A stretch of 60,003 nt of DNA from Nostoc sp. UCD121 (GCF_014222285.1 NZ_JACKZS010000022.1:1-60003), one strand, 5' to 3'; counted from the first letter of the stretch, positions 36,326 to 46,535 are shown. Made by a program: numbers and translations. Notes: generated by a model not told the origin, from the sequence alone.

Positions 36326-36979
36326 TGGTGCGTTGTCCTCTACTCCGTAAATAAAATGTATGTTTTCTTACTAAAATGGATGGATAAAAGTAGTAAATCT
36401 ATCACGAAATATCAGGAGCTACTAAAAACAATTATCAATTGATATAGACGTTTTTAAGACGTTAAGCCCCTAAGATAGGTTCCCCTACCTTCCCTAAATT
36501 TTCAATCTCTTATTAGCACACTGGTTATTTTTGAGAATTCTTACTTTAGGTAGTTACTGAGGTAATGAGAAAATCCGAAGTCGGTATGAGTTCACTTAGT
36601 TTTATAATACGATAAATCAGGCAGATAGTAAAGTATCTTAAGATAAAACTTCCAATTATAATCCAAAATTGGTCGTTTGGAAAAAAAATTAGGCTTCCTT
36701 GAAATTACTGACTATATCTATAGTGACCTCAAAAACCCCTCTTCTGTTGCCAAGAACTAGCCGGATAACCGAACTTAATTTCTTGTGAGGATGGAGGGAT
36801 GTTACGAATTGGGAATTGGGAATGGGCACTTATACTGAGCGACACCGTTGGCGCAGCCTCTCGTAGAGAAGTACTGGGCATTGGTCGCTAAGGGATTAAT
36901 CTTGATGTAGATTAAATCAGTGACTTCCCGTAGGGTAGGAAAAATTACCAATGACAAATGACCAATGACAAATAACTAT
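36326..36979. other. Sigma-factor upstream region plus repeats
   Basis: No gene seen. 36326-36780 is AT-rich and probably regulatory. 36806-36830 is GGGAATTGGGAATGGGCA-type repeat, 36846-36872 a short interspersed repeat with TCTCGTAGAGA, and 36948-36974 four CAAATGA/CCAATGA heptamers close to the 3' end of the HerA-like gene. Confidence 0.55.
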
Positions 36980-38722
36980 TTAAAATCCCAAGTCAGCTTT
37001 GGCGAGTTCAGCAGCAGCGAATACTTCCGCGTCAGGTTTTTCTTCCCAGGCTGGCTCACCAATTTCTTCGTAAAAAGTTGCGTCGTAAGGACGGGTACGT
37101 ACTACTACGGGCATGGGTACGGCATGACCCAAAATTAAAGCTTGTTGTTTAGAGTCTAACTTTGCCAGTACTGATCGCAGTCCGCTACCACCAGATACAC
37201 CCGTAAAAATCGCGTCAATGTCTTTTTCGTCATTAAGCAAAGCGGTAATGCGAGTTCCAATCTGGGACATAATTTCATTATCTATCCCTGATGGACGTTG
37301 ATCAACTACCAAAAGTGTGACAAAATACTTCCGCAACTCACGGGCAATAGTCCCAAAGATAGTGCTTTGGACGATAGCCGGGTCAAGAAAACGGTGTGCC
37401 TCTTCAATGGTAATCATCAACGGCGTGGGGCGATCGCAAGGGTTTTTGCTTTGGAGGAATTTATCTGCTTTTTTGACGTAATGCTCATGGATACGTCGGG
37501 TGATCATGTTCGTCACCAACATATAAGAGAGCATATTAGACTGGGAACCAAATTCTATCACAACATTCTTCCCAGATTCCAGACATTGCACAATTTTACT
37601 AATGTAATTCTGGGGGCAAACTGCTCGCATATACTTCAAGCTGTCCATCCGCAAGAGTTTGCGCTGTAACGCCATAATCGAGCCTTTGTGTCCCCGCTTC
37701 TCGTCGCAGAACATCTCGATTTCTTCGTTAGTCATGTTTAGCAGTTGGACAATCCAAGACTTGCCAAACTCACTATATAGAATATTGGCGTTATCTAGGG
37801 CTGCGTCAGATAGTCCTAAATCTCGACTACATAACTTAATATCTTCAACTTCAATTTGCTCGTAACTCAAATAAAGTTCTTGAGCATCACGCACACCCCG
37901 GCGTTTTGTCGATTCGGGGTCAAGGGTATAAACTTCTACTTTACTTGGAAAAAGTTGCTTTAATCCCTTAACTGTATTGACGTTCTTTCCTTCTGCGACA
38001 GCTTCCCAGCCATATTCAGAGTGCATATCAAAAATCAAATTCACTGCCGCATTTTTACGGATAACGCCAGCTAAAAGTAGCCGAGTTAGAAAGGATTTAC
38101 CAGTACCAGATTTCCCAAAAACCCCATTACTCCGTTCTACGAAGCGGTTTAAATCGATACAAACAGGCACATCCATATCCAAAGGTTTCCCAATGGAAAA
38201 ATTTCGCCTTTGGGGGTCATCTTCCCAACCAAACACGCGGCGAAAATCGTCAACACTGGCTTCGTAAACTTGACTAAAGTGGCTAGGAATAGTTTTAACA
38301 GGCAACAATTCCATCGTCGTGCTGGTTTGTGGCACAAAGGAAGCTAAACCCGTTACTGATGGGATAAAGGGATTTGCCGATTTGCCGTTTGTTGGGGAGA
38401 AAGATTCTTCCGTTTCGGGAGTGAACATCAACATCGGCGCGAGGTTGATAGTACCATAAGTACCACTTCCAGCTAAAACATCCCGTAAAAAAGTGTCTTC
38501 CCAACTGGGGGGATTAGCAATAATTCGGGCATTAGCAGCTCCTAATGCTACATCTGTCAGCATACAAAAAAAGCGCGATCGCATCCCTTGCACAACAAGA
38601 AACTTACCAACCCGCATATCTTCTACAGAAATGTCAGGATGCAATCGTACTTCTAAACCTTCAGTTAGAGAACCTTGAATAACCGAACCTAATGGCTGTC
38701 CCGAATTCATCTGATTAGTCAT
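36980..38722 (-). CDS. HerA-like ATP-binding protein (DUF87)
   Basis: A 580-residue ATPase. An N-terminal beta-barrel-like HAS domain (VIQGSLTEGLEVRLHP, GKFLVVQGMRSRFFCML) precedes the RecA-like core: Walker A NGVFGKSGTGKSFLTRLL near residue 200, LIFDMHSEYGWEA, Walker B PLMITIEEAHRFLDP near 436, and VVDQRPSGIDNEIMSQIGTRI with sensor and Arg finger near 480. Relatives translocate DNA or act with NurA nucleases; no nurA is adjacent. The ATG at 38722 lies inside the first of nine TCATTTG/TCATTGG heptamers (minus-strand CAAATGA), so an alternative ATG four codons later (before NSGQPLG) could be used. Confidence 0.88.
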   Translation of the reverse strand: MTNQMNSGQPLGSVIQGSLTEGLEVRLHPDISVEDMRVGKFLVVQGMRSRFFCMLTDVALGAANARIIANPPSWEDTFLRDVLAGSGTYGTINLAPMLMFTPETEESFSPTNGKSANPFIPSVTGLASFVPQTSTTMELLPVKTIPSHFSQVYEASVDDFRRVFGWEDDPQRRNFSIGKPLDMDVPVCIDLNRFVERSNGVFGKSGTGKSFLTRLLLAGVIRKNAAVNLIFDMHSEYGWEAVAEGKNVNTVKGLKQLFPSKVEVYTLDPESTKRRGVRDAQELYLSYEQIEVEDIKLCSRDLGLSDAALDNANILYSEFGKSWIVQLLNMTNEEIEMFCDEKRGHKGSIMALQRKLLRMDSLKYMRAVCPQNYISKIVQCLESGKNVVIEFGSQSNMLSYMLVTNMITRRIHEHYVKKADKFLQSKNPCDRPTPLMITIEEAHRFLDPAIVQSTIFGTIARELRKYFVTLLVVDQRPSGIDNEIMSQIGTRITALLNDEKDIDAIFTGVSGGSGLRSVLAKLDSKQQALILGHAVPMPVVVRTRPYDATFYEEIGEPAWEEKPDAEVFAAAELAKADLGF

Positions 38723-38781
38723 TTGTCATTTGTCATTGGTCATTTGTCATTGGTCATTGGTCATTTGTCATTGGTCATTTG
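38719..38781. repeat. Nine tandem TCATTTG/TCATTGG heptamers
   Basis: Nine exact 7-bp units, two variants interleaved. On the minus strand each unit contains ATGA, and the HerA-like start codon is in the first. Confidence 0.9.
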
Positions 38782-38844
38782 TCACTAGTTATTAATTATT
38801 TTCCCTAATCTCCCTAATCTCCATGTCCCATGCCCAATTCCCAA

Positions 38845-38872
38845 CCCAATGCCCAATGCCCAATGCCCAATG
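38845..38872. repeat. Four tandem CCCAATG heptamers
   Basis: Four perfect units, flanked by degenerate CCCAATT and CCCATT units, between the GST stop codon and the HerA-like leader. Confidence 0.85.
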
Positions 38873-38880
38873 CCCATTCC

Positions 38881-39675
38881 CTAATCAATCTGAATCGAAG
38901 TTGGCGCACCCCCTGCTGCTGAAGTGGTACTGATTAATGGTTTACGGAATTGGGCGTAAATGCGATCGCGCCAAGTAAAGAATGGTTCATAATCTATATT
39001 CTCTGAAAAGATTGGCAATCCTTTACCTCTAATAGAAGCTGGTAAATCCAGATAGGGGCCAGAGGGAAACTTGAGTAATATCGATAAGCCAGCCACTGCT
39101 AAGTCAGCTAAAGTCGGCTCATCTCCAGTTAAATAAGGACTATCTGCCAATAATAACGTTAACGCTTCCAAGTCTTGTTTTAAAGATGCGATCGCTGATT
39201 GGATCACATCTGGACTATAACCTACCCCAAAACCCAACACTGTCAGTAAGTCAGTAGGTACTCCTCCAACCAGACTTTTAAATATATCTGGTGTTGAGGT
39301 CGGTAATAAAGACCTGCGGAAATTTTGATCTTGACTTACGGCTGCAAATAGCGCTTTCCTACCTTTGATGCCTATAGATTCATCCGCCCATTCTTCTATC
39401 AATAAAGTTAAACCCCGTTTTTTGGGATCTTGGGGTATTATGGGGCGATCGGGATACTCTAAGTCTAAATACTTAGCTATTTCCGTAGAATCCGCAATAT
39501 ATTTATTACGATCCTTTAACACTGGGACTTGTTTCTGACCAGTCAGCCGGAATAGTTCTACTTGTCCAATCCCAGGCGTAACCTCTATTTTGCGATAATC
39601 TAGTCCTTTAAAATCTAGAATTAGGCGCACTTTCTCTGAGTATTGAGATAGTTCCCATTGGTATAATTCCAGCAT
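38881..39675 (-). CDS. Glutathione S-transferase-family protein
   Basis: A 264-residue protein. An N-terminal thioredoxin-like domain (LYQWELSQYSEKVRLILDFKGLDY, GQKQVPVLKD, IADSTEIAKYLD) with Ser/Tyr near the catalytic position and the glutathione-binding cis-Pro (VPVL) and DSxEI. The C-terminal all-helical domain has YLTGDEPTLADLAVAGLS (residues about 180-197), the N-capping box region. The tail is Ser/Gly-rich. Substrate unknown; stress or detoxification role is a family-level inference. Leftward; ATG 39675, with CCCAATG heptamers right after the stop codon. Confidence 0.9.
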   Translation of the reverse strand: MLELYQWELSQYSEKVRLILDFKGLDYRKIEVTPGIGQVELFRLTGQKQVPVLKDRNKYIADSTEIAKYLDLEYPDRPIIPQDPKKRGLTLLIEEWADESIGIKGRKALFAAVSQDQNFRRSLLPTSTPDIFKSLVGGVPTDLLTVLGFGVGYSPDVIQSAIASLKQDLEALTLLLADSPYLTGDEPTLADLAVAGLSILLKFPSGPYLDLPASIRGKGLPIFSENIDYEPFFTWRDRIYAQFRKPLISTTSAAGGAPTSIQID

Positions 39676-40386
39676 GTTGTATACCTAATAACTGGTCAAC
39701 TTCTTAAACTTTACAATTGTATCTTTAGTTAAAGTAATTTTTCTTTACATTAGTTGCTTTTTGCCTGATCTAATTAAGATTATGATTGACTCATACCTAG
39801 TTTTTGGCAAAATCATCGATTTCAAAAGTATTATTTTCCGATTTAAATATCAAATAATTAAATAATTTCCTTCAGAATACATAAATAAACTTAACCGCTC
39901 ATTTGCAAATATTGAGCAGTTACTTTCATTGCTGCCACTGTTAGACTAAATTATCTGTAGTTTGGCTGAATAATTAATGCTTAATTCAGATATATCAGCT
40001 TGTCCTATATGGGATTCAGTCTTTTTTAAACTTATCAATTTACGTACAAATTTATCTATAAATTGGCTTTTTAATAGACTTTTTCCACAGTTTCTTGTGA
40101 CTGAAACCTTGGATATGTGAAATCTTCACACTCGTTTAGAGTTGAGGCTACATCAAGTGAAGCTTTCTAATTATTTATCAGCGTCACAGAGAAAATACAC
40201 TCATTACATAAAATATATGGTAGATATATTTCATACCGATCAGCTTGCTCCAATGTTATATATTTTACTTCGCTAGCAAAAACTCTTCTGAGGAAAAATT
40301 TTACTTCCCTCTTTGGTTAGATTTTGTGCATAGCAAAATGTTATAAATCTTTATGTAATGTATGGACAAAAAGACAAACAAAATTT
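39676..40386. other. Long AT-rich intergenic region
   Basis: No gene seen in 710 bp. It separates divergent units, so both promoters should be here. One TTTTCCACA 9-mer at 40081-40089. A weak in-frame GTG at 40324 precedes the fasciclin gene but would add a non-hydrophobic lead to the signal peptide. Confidence 0.5.
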
Positions 40387-41205
40387 ATGAAGACAAATAA
40401 CAGCAAACTGCTGACCACGTTGGCAGGCATAGCAGGATTCACTAGTTTAAGCCTTCTCATTACTTTACCATCTGAAGCCAAAGAGGTATTAAATCCTAAC
40501 CCCAGTATTTTCAACGAAGCTCTCTATAACAAGGGTCAACGCCTTCAAGCAAACGCTCAATCCACACCTACTGAGGCTGCTTCCGAAACACAAAAGGGCA
40601 ATACCAAGCGCAAACAAGTAGCACAGAAAGGTAGTGTAACAAATCCCAGACCCAGTATTTTCAACGAGCCGCCCTATAACCGTGGTGGTAGCGTTACACC
40701 TAGTGAACCAACACCCTCTACCCCAGGAACTCAACCCACTGATACACTTCCTACAACTCCATCAGCACCAGGGGCAAGCGACAATCAAGGCAAAAACTTG
40801 TTAGGGTTAGCAGAGTCAAACGCTTCTTTTAAAACCTTAACTAGGGCTTTGAAAGCAGCAGGGTTGACCGGAGCTTTGCAAGGCAAAGATAACTTAACTA
40901 TTTTTGCACCCACTGATGCCGCTTTTGCTAAGTTGCCAGCAGATGCTTTGCAAGAATTGTTAAACCCAGCTAACAAAGAAGTATTGCTCAAGATTTTAAC
41001 TTACCATGTAGTGCCTGGTAAGGTATTGTCCACTGATTTGAAGTCTGGTGAAGTTAAAAGCCTCGAAGGTGGCGCAATCAACGTTAAGGTTGATCCTTCT
41101 ACTGGCGTAACTGTCAATGATGCTAAAGTCACACAAGCAGATATCACAGGCAGCAACGGTGTAATCCACGCAATTGATCAGGTAATTTTGCCTCCTGACT
41201 TGTAG
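40387..41205 (+). CDS. Exported fasciclin-domain protein
   Basis: About 272 residues from ATG 40387. Signal peptide MKTNNSKLLTT, then a hydrophobic core and a cut near SEA. Residues about 30-135 are a low-complexity stalk with two copies of a PSIFNExxYNxG motif (NPNPSIFNEALYNKG, NPRPSIFNEPPYNRG) and a Pro/Thr run. The last 135 residues are one FAS1 domain: LLGLAESNASFKTLTRALKAAGL, LTIFAPTDAAFAKLP, ILTYHVVPGKVLS and HAIDQVILPP. FAS1 domains mediate adhesion and are common in exported cyanobacterial proteins. Terminator follows at 41271. Confidence 0.9.
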   Translation: MKTNNSKLLTTLAGIAGFTSLSLLITLPSEAKEVLNPNPSIFNEALYNKGQRLQANAQSTPTEAASETQKGNTKRKQVAQKGSVTNPRPSIFNEPPYNRGGSVTPSEPTPSTPGTQPTDTLPTTPSAPGASDNQGKNLLGLAESNASFKTLTRALKAAGLTGALQGKDNLTIFAPTDAAFAKLPADALQELLNPANKEVLLKILTYHVVPGKVLSTDLKSGEVKSLEGGAINVKVDPSTGVTVNDAKVTQADITGSNGVIHAIDQVILPPDL

Positions 41206-41270
41206 CTTGTAGGTATTAGTACAATCAGTAACAGAATTAGGTAGGAATAAAGTATTAATACATAAATATC

Positions 41271-41301
41271 CCGTTCAATGTTAATTTTGGACGGTTTTTT
41301 T
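41271..41301 (+). terminator. Terminator of the fasciclin gene
   Basis: CCGTTCAA (41271-41278) pairs with TTGGACGG (41287-41294), one G-U pair, followed by seven T. Confidence 0.85.
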
Positions 41302-41338
41302 GTATTGTAATAACGGTGAGCTAAATTGGCAACCCCAG

Positions 41339-42244
41339 CTAATGGTTTTGCTTTTGTTTTGCAATCAGCTTTTGATCCTTATCTTGCATTTCTAAAAGTT
41401 CAGGGATAGTAACAAAGCTATAGCCCTGTTTTCGAAAGTTGGCAATAATTTCTGGTAAAGCTTGTACAGTTTTAGAGCGATTACCACCACCATCATGCAT
41501 CAGCACAATTCCACCTGGCTTGGCTCTTCTGAACACATTATTAATTAACTTTGGTACAGCAGGACGTGAGTAGTCAATAGAGTCAGATGACCAGAGGATG
41601 ATGGCATATTTGCTATTTCTAGCGTAATCAGCCACTCCATTGTGCATGATTCCCCCTGGTGGTCGAAATAGATTTGTTTTAATCCCTGTTACTTGATAAA
41701 TCTGGTCTGCTGTGTGGTCAATTTCATAAGCGGCTGCTTGTGGATTCAAAAACTGATACCAATGATGCCAAGTATGATTACCAATTACGTGACCTTCAGC
41801 AACTTCTCGCTTCAGTAAGCCTGGATAATTTTTCACATTCTGCCCAATGACAAAAAATGTCCCTTTGATTTGATTTTGTTTGAGAATATCCAGTACCTGG
41901 GCGGTGCTTTCAGTCCATGGACCATCATCAAAGGTGAGAGCAATTAATTTCTGTTGGGGAGCAAGTTTTGCCGCACTAACTATTGCTCCTTGAAAACTTG
42001 GTGGCACAGTATATGAAAGACCCTTTATTTGTGCTTGTTGCTGCCAAATTTTAAGCATCGTTGCTTTTAATTCTTCAATCTGCTGTTGGGCTCCAACTTT
42101 GGCTGGTAGATTGTTTACATTTATATTTTCTGTACTTTGAGCCTCAGATGATCTCGACTTAATAAACATTATCGTGGTGGTACTCAATACAAGCAACGCT
42201 ATTAATATTTTTTGCACACCAAAAAATGATTTATTGTCCTCCAC
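41339..42244 (-). CDS. Polysaccharide deacetylase (NodB/CE4 family)
   Basis: A 301-residue protein, membrane-anchored or exported (hydrophobic residues about 12-28, then KSRSSEA). The NodB domain has all main motifs: TFDDGPWTE (residues about 103), the metal-binding HTWHH near 150, RPPGGIMHNG near 195, and LMHDGGGNRSKT near 250. These deacetylate N-acetylated sugars in peptidoglycan or exopolysaccharide. The tail is Lys/Gln-rich. Convergent with the fasciclin gene. ATG 42244, with AGGAG-like AAGGAGCTAT upstream on this strand. Confidence 0.92.
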   Translation of the reverse strand: MEDNKSFFGVQKILIALLVLSTTTIMFIKSRSSEAQSTENINVNNLPAKVGAQQQIEELKATMLKIWQQQAQIKGLSYTVPPSFQGAIVSAAKLAPQQKLIALTFDDGPWTESTAQVLDILKQNQIKGTFFVIGQNVKNYPGLLKREVAEGHVIGNHTWHHWYQFLNPQAAAYEIDHTADQIYQVTGIKTNLFRPPGGIMHNGVADYARNSKYAIILWSSDSIDYSRPAVPKLINNVFRRAKPGGIVLMHDGGGNRSKTVQALPEIIANFRKQGYSFVTIPELLEMQDKDQKLIAKQKQNH

Positions 42245-42856
42245 TTCATAGCTCCTTCAAGGGTAGAACCATTTTTTTCACGATACTTCTGGCAGTTTTT
42301 GATACTGTTATAAGCCTTGTCATGCAAACTACAGCATGATTAGTAATATTTTTTAAAGTTAGCTCTAACCCTGACTCCGAAAAAATGCCTTACTCTACGG
42401 ATATCCAAATATCTATAAACAAAACCCTCACCAAAAAAGTGAGAGCCTTCTTGCACCTTAGTTTTCGTAGACTAAGAGATATGAAGGGAATTTAGATAAC
42501 TATAAAAGGCAATTAATTTTGCCTTGTTAACACGAATATACTTAATGTAGTTTAAATATTGCATACTGCATTGACGAAGCCATTGCGAGATTATGACAAA
42601 GGTGTGACCTTATTTGAGTGATAACGGTACAGTACAGACCCATTAAAAATTTCTTTGCTCCCCTAATATACAAGATGAGTCAACAGCATTGGCTGCTGAA
42701 AGTTCTGCAAATAAGGCTTTTGATTCAGCAGTGCTGAATGGTGAGTAATCATTTTTATGGGGCGGGCAAGATTACCTACCCCGCAAAATGTTAGGCAATA
42801 TCCCCACCCCACAAGAGGTAACTGGATACTTGTTTATTTGGGAATCCCTTAACAAC
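42245..42856. other. Intergenic region before hemL 3' end
   Basis: No gene seen in 610 bp. A CTCAC/GTGAG hairpin at 42428-42446 would act on the leftward strand (GGTTTTG after it) but is 400 bp past the hemL stop. The rest is AT-rich and unassigned. Confidence 0.5.
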
Positions 42857-44155
42857 CTACAGACTAGACATTACATCTCGTGCAATTGCTAAAGTTTGAT
42901 CAATGTCTTCTTCAGTGTGAGCAAAAGACGTAAACCCAGCTTCAAATTGAGAGGGTGCTAGGTAAACACCACGTTCTAACATACCCCGATGGAAGCGTCC
43001 GAATTTGGCTGTATCAGACTTTTTCGCATCTTCGTAGTTATGAACTGGGCCAGAGGTAAAGAATAAACCAAACATCGCACTGATTTGACCGCCGCAAGCT
43101 GCATGACCAGTTTCTTTAGCAATTTGCAGCAAACCATCTGCTAGCTTTTTAGTAATCCGCTCAAGATAATCGTAAGTACCTGGCTTTTGCAGCAATTCTA
43201 AAGTCTTAATACCAGCAGTCATCGCCAAGGGATTACCAGAAAGAGTCCCAGCTTGATATACGGGGCCAGCAGGGGCAACCATTGACATAATATCTCGGCG
43301 ACCGCCATAAGCTCCTACTGGCAAACCACCACCAATAACCTTGCCCAAGGTTGTTAAATCGGGGGTAACGCCAAATTTTTCTTGAGCGCCACCGTAAGCA
43401 ATGCGGAAGCCTGTCATCACTTCGTCAAATACTAATAAGGCTCCATACTCGTGAGTGAGTTCCCGTAATCCTTCTAAGAAACCTGCGTCGGGTGCAATAA
43501 ATCCAGCATTACCAACAACTGGCTCAAGAATAACGCCAGCAATCTCGTCGCGGTTTTCTTCAAACAAGGCTTTGACGGATTCTAGGTCATTGTAAGGTGC
43601 GGTTAGAGTAGTGCTAGTTGCCGCTTTCGGAACTCCTGGTGAGTCTGGTAAACCAAGTGTCGCAACACCAGAACCTGCCTTCACGAGAAAGGTATCGGCG
43701 TGTCCGTGGTAACAGCCTTCAAACTTGATGATTTTGTCTCGCTTGGTGAAAGCCCGCATCAGCCGCAAAACTCCCATACAGGCTTCAGTTCCAGAGTTAA
43801 CAAATCTGACCATTTCGATGCTGGGAACGGCATCAATGACCATTTCTGCTAAAACATTTTCTAGAGTTGAGGGAGCGCCGAAACTGGTGCCTTTTTCTAA
43901 AGCTTCATGCAACGCTGCAATTACTTCTGGATGAGCATGACCACAAATAGCTGGGCCCCAAGTACCTACATAGTCTATATATTGGTTGCCATCTACATCC
44001 CAAATATATGCGCCTTTAACACGATCAAAAACGATGGGTTGTCCGCCCACAGATTTAAACGCACGAACTGGAGAACTGACTCCTCCGGGCATGAGGTTTT
44101 GAGCAGCGGCGAAGACCTCTTGTGATTTTGTTGTTTTAATTGTGGTATTTACCAA
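42857..44155 (-). CDS. hemL: Glutamate-1-semialdehyde 2,1-aminomutase
   Basis: A 432-residue PLP enzyme that turns glutamate-1-semialdehyde into 5-aminolevulinate, the entry to heme, chlorophyll and phycobilin synthesis. Seen: [18 protein letters not shown] near the start, [67 protein letters not shown] and [18 protein letters not shown] with the PLP Lys. Length matches the family. Divergent from the ChaB-like gene. Single transcription unit on the minus strand. Confidence 0.97.
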   Translation of the reverse strand: MVNTTIKTTKSQEVFAAAQNLMPGGVSSPVRAFKSVGGQPIVFDRVKGAYIWDVDGNQYIDYVGTWGPAICGHAHPEVIAALHEALEKGTSFGAPSTLENVLAEMVIDAVPSIEMVRFVNSGTEACMGVLRLMRAFTKRDKIIKFEGCYHGHADTFLVKAGSGVATLGLPDSPGVPKAATSTTLTAPYNDLESVKALFEENRDEIAGVILEPVVGNAGFIAPDAGFLEGLRELTHEYGALLVFDEVMTGFRIAYGGAQEKFGVTPDLTTLGKVIGGGLPVGAYGGRRDIMSMVAPAGPVYQAGTLSGNPLAMTAGIKTLELLQKPGTYDYLERITKKLADGLLQIAKETGHAACGGQISAMFGLFFTSGPVHNYEDAKKSDTAKFGRFHRGMLERGVYLAPSQFEAGFTSFAHTEEDIDQTLAIARDVMSSL

Positions 44156-44261
44156 GGTTCTCTCCTAACAGTGGACAATAAAAAGCTCTATCTCAGGATA
44201 GGGTTAAAAATTGCTTAGAATTTCTATCCTATAGAATTAACTGAACCAAAAAAATAACAAT

Positions 44262-44450
44262 ATGTTATACAAGTCGAACAAAGACTTGCCTCTAGATATT
44301 CAAACTCGATTATCTGAAGCATACCAGGATCTTTACCGAGCAGCTTTTAACTCGGCCATCCATTGGTATGGTGAGGCATCAAAAGCTCATAAAGTTGCTT
44401 TAAGTGCTGTAAAGATGCAGTCTGCAATGGAACACAATGCTCTTGTTTAG
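44262..44450 (+). CDS. ChaB-like small protein
   Basis: A 62-residue protein. NKDLPLDIQTRLSEAYQDLYRAAFNSAIHWYG, then AHKVALSAVKMQ follows the ChaB layout (LPxxVQxxLPxxAQxIYxxAFNSAxxxY, AHxVAWxAVK), although the middle is shorter than in E. coli ChaB. ChaB is named as a cation transport regulator in E. coli, but its role in cyanobacteria is not clear. Soluble, helical. Start ATG 44262 with weak ribosome binding site. It ends 100 bp before hisIE, and the gap holds a long inverted repeat. Confidence 0.7.
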   Translation: MLYKSNKDLPLDIQTRLSEAYQDLYRAAFNSAIHWYGEASKAHKVALSAVKMQSAMEHNALV

Positions 44451-44479
44451 AGCTAGATAAGATAGTTAAATTCAAAAAA

Positions 44480-44555
44480 ACATACCAGTTGCTCTATTCA
44501 GAATGGTATCGTAAATCCATAAGTTATTCTCATTAGAGCAAACTAGCTGGTATGT
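44480..44555 (+). promoter_or_regulatory. 17-bp stem that buries the hisIE start codon
   Basis: ACATACCAGTTGCTCTA (44480-44496) pairs with TAGAGCAA (44534-44541) and CTGGTATGT (44547-44555), leaving a 5-base bulge ACTAG. The hisIE ATG (44552-44554) is in the right arm. Confidence 0.7.
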
Positions 44556-45202
44556 CTTCTAACGATTTGCGATCGCTACATTACGCCATCCCTGTTGAAA
44601 AAATTCGCTACGATGAACGGGGTTTAGTGCCTGCAATTGTCCAAGATTATTTGGATGGTACTGTCCTAATGATGGCGTGGATGAATCAGGAGTCGTTACA
44701 AAAAACTTTAGAAACTGAAGAAACTTGGTTTTGGAGCCGTTCCCGGCAAGAATTATGGCACAAGGGGGCGACTTCTGGACATATTCAAAAAGTGCAAAGT
44801 ATCCGTTATGACTGTGATAGTGATGCGTTGCTCATAGGGGTAGAGCAATTAGGAGATGTTGCTTGTCATACTGGAGAACGTAGTTGTTTTCACCAAATAG
44901 AAGGAAATATTGTCCCACCACCAGGGGATACATTGTCGCAATTGTTTCAAATAATATGCGATCGCCGCGACAATCCGACAGAAAGTTCTTATACCTGTAA
45001 GTTATTCGCAGGTGGCGATAACAAAATTCTGAAAAAGATTGGTGAGGAAACCGCCGAGGTAGTAATGGCCTTTAAGGATGATGAAGCAGATGCGATCGCA
45101 GGTGAAGTGGCTGATTTGCTATATCATACTTTGGTTGCCTTAGCTCATCATCAAGTTGATTTGAAAGCGGTATATCGGAAGTTGCAAGAACGCCGTCAAT
45201 AG
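44552..45202 (+). CDS. hisIE: Bifunctional phosphoribosyl-AMP cyclohydrolase / phosphoribosyl-ATP pyrophosphatase
   Basis: A 216-residue enzyme for histidine steps 2 and 3. The HisI half (residues about 15-115) has [62 protein letters not shown] with the zinc Cys and metal Asp residues. The HisE half (about 125-216) has [17 protein letters not shown] and [11 protein letters not shown]. Complete and of usual length. No Shine-Dalgarno is visible; the start codon is in the arm of a 17-bp stem, suggesting control of translation. No other his gene adjacent; the MFS gene is convergent, 8 bp away. Confidence 0.95.
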   Translation: MSSNDLRSLHYAIPVEKIRYDERGLVPAIVQDYLDGTVLMMAWMNQESLQKTLETEETWFWSRSRQELWHKGATSGHIQKVQSIRYDCDSDALLIGVEQLGDVACHTGERSCFHQIEGNIVPPPGDTLSQLFQIICDRRDNPTESSYTCKLFAGGDNKILKKIGEETAEVVMAFKDDEADAIAGEVADLLYHTLVALAHHQVDLKAVYRKLQERRQ

Positions 45203-45210
45203 AGTAAGCC

Positions 45211-46482
45211 CTACTCAGGCAAAATCCGATTGAGATACTGTAAAATCACCACCACAATCAGCACACTCAAGGGGAATCCTAGCCAGAAAGTATTGGTAAT
45301 AATTGGCGGTTGATCTAATGCCCATCCGCCCAAGGGATGACCAATAAAAGATCCAATCGCCCAACACACAGCATTGACTGAGAAATAAACGCCACGTTGA
45401 TTTTCCGGGGCTAACTCAGTCACTAAAGAGGCGGCAGATGGAGTATAAGAAACAATTGCAACTGCAAACACCCCCAACGCCAATGCTACCCAAGCTAAAT
45501 TATAAGATGGGGCAGTACCGCTTACCCAAATGAGTCCAAAACCAACTCCCCAAAGAATGGCGGAAACGGTTAGTGCCAGTGTGTGAGAACAACGTTTTAG
45601 GAAAGTGGTGACAGGCAACTGAAAAATGATAGCTAGTACCAGATGCCAAGTAAATAGAACGCTAATGGTAGTTTGAGCAAATCCTTCAGTAGTGCTTTTG
45701 ATAACAAAGTTTTTGAAGTAAAGCGGCAGGGTGCTGTGGATTTGAGAAATATAGATTGTAAAGAATATATTAACTGCTATGTAGACCAGGAAACGGCGAT
45801 CGCTTAATACTGCCATCCAAGAAGTAATATATTCTTTCCTTTCCAATTCCTTTATCTGCTGTTGTTCGGTTTTACTAATTCCCACATAGACAACCCCAAA
45901 AAACATCAGAAAAGAGATGGCATCAACGACAAATAGCCATCGATAACTCCCGATTATCGAGATCAAAAACCCAGCAAGCATAATTCCGATCGCTAACCCA
46001 AGATTATCAGCCAGTCGTGCGATCGCAAAAGTTTCGCGGCGATTGTCAATCTGGCTAGCGTCAGCCACAACAGCTTCAGCCGCCGGCCAATAGAAACCTA
46101 TCCCTAAACCGCTAATCAAGCTACCAATTACCAAAATAGTAAAATCATTGGTTGCAGCTAAAACCAGAGAAGCAATTGCTGAAATCGCCGTCGCTAGCAA
46201 CAAAGTGCGGCGGCGGCCCCAGTGTTCAGAATCAGCCAAAGAACCACCTACAATCCTCCCCACAATGCCGGAAATCGAGGCGCTACCCAAGGCTACCCCA
46301 ACACTGGTTGCAGATAAACCAACTTCATTCACAAAAAAGATGGGGGCGTAAAACAGGGTACAGCCAGTTCCAACTTCCGAGAGAAATCTACCTATTGCAA
46401 AAATCCAGACTTGAGGATGTATTGAGGGCAGCCACGATGATAGCTGAGATTGAGAAGCTAATTTCATGAGTTTAGATGTCAT
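45211..46482 (-). CDS. Major facilitator superfamily transporter
   Basis: A 423-residue protein with about 12 hydrophobic helices. MFS signature loop motifs: GGSLADSEHWGRRRTLL after helix 2 and the less conserved LKRCSHTLALT-like loop in the second half. FYWPAAEAVVAD and ENQRGVYFSV (helix 11 loop) place it with drug or metabolite efflux MFS members. Substrate not predictable. Convergent with hisIE. About 55-95 bp upstream of its start lies a cluster of DnaA-box-like 9-mers. Confidence 0.85.
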   Translation of the reverse strand: MTSKLMKLASQSQLSSWLPSIHPQVWIFAIGRFLSEVGTGCTLFYAPIFFVNEVGLSATSVGVALGSASISGIVGRIVGGSLADSEHWGRRRTLLLATAISAIASLVLAATNDFTILVIGSLISGLGIGFYWPAAEAVVADASQIDNRRETFAIARLADNLGLAIGIMLAGFLISIIGSYRWLFVVDAISFLMFFGVVYVGISKTEQQQIKELERKEYITSWMAVLSDRRFLVYIAVNIFFTIYISQIHSTLPLYFKNFVIKSTTEGFAQTTISVLFTWHLVLAIIFQLPVTTFLKRCSHTLALTVSAILWGVGFGLIWVSGTAPSYNLAWVALALGVFAVAIVSYTPSAASLVTELAPENQRGVYFSVNAVCWAIGSFIGHPLGGWALDQPPIITNTFWLGFPLSVLIVVVILQYLNRILPE

Positions 46483-46535
46483 AGTTTGCTGACATTTTTG
46501 TAATTCTTATCATTGGCTGCTATTTTTCTCACTCA

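Noticed and set aside
42428..42446. CTCAC/GTGAG hairpin as hemL terminator
   Set aside because: It is about 400 bp past the hemL stop with a short stem, so not called as a feature.
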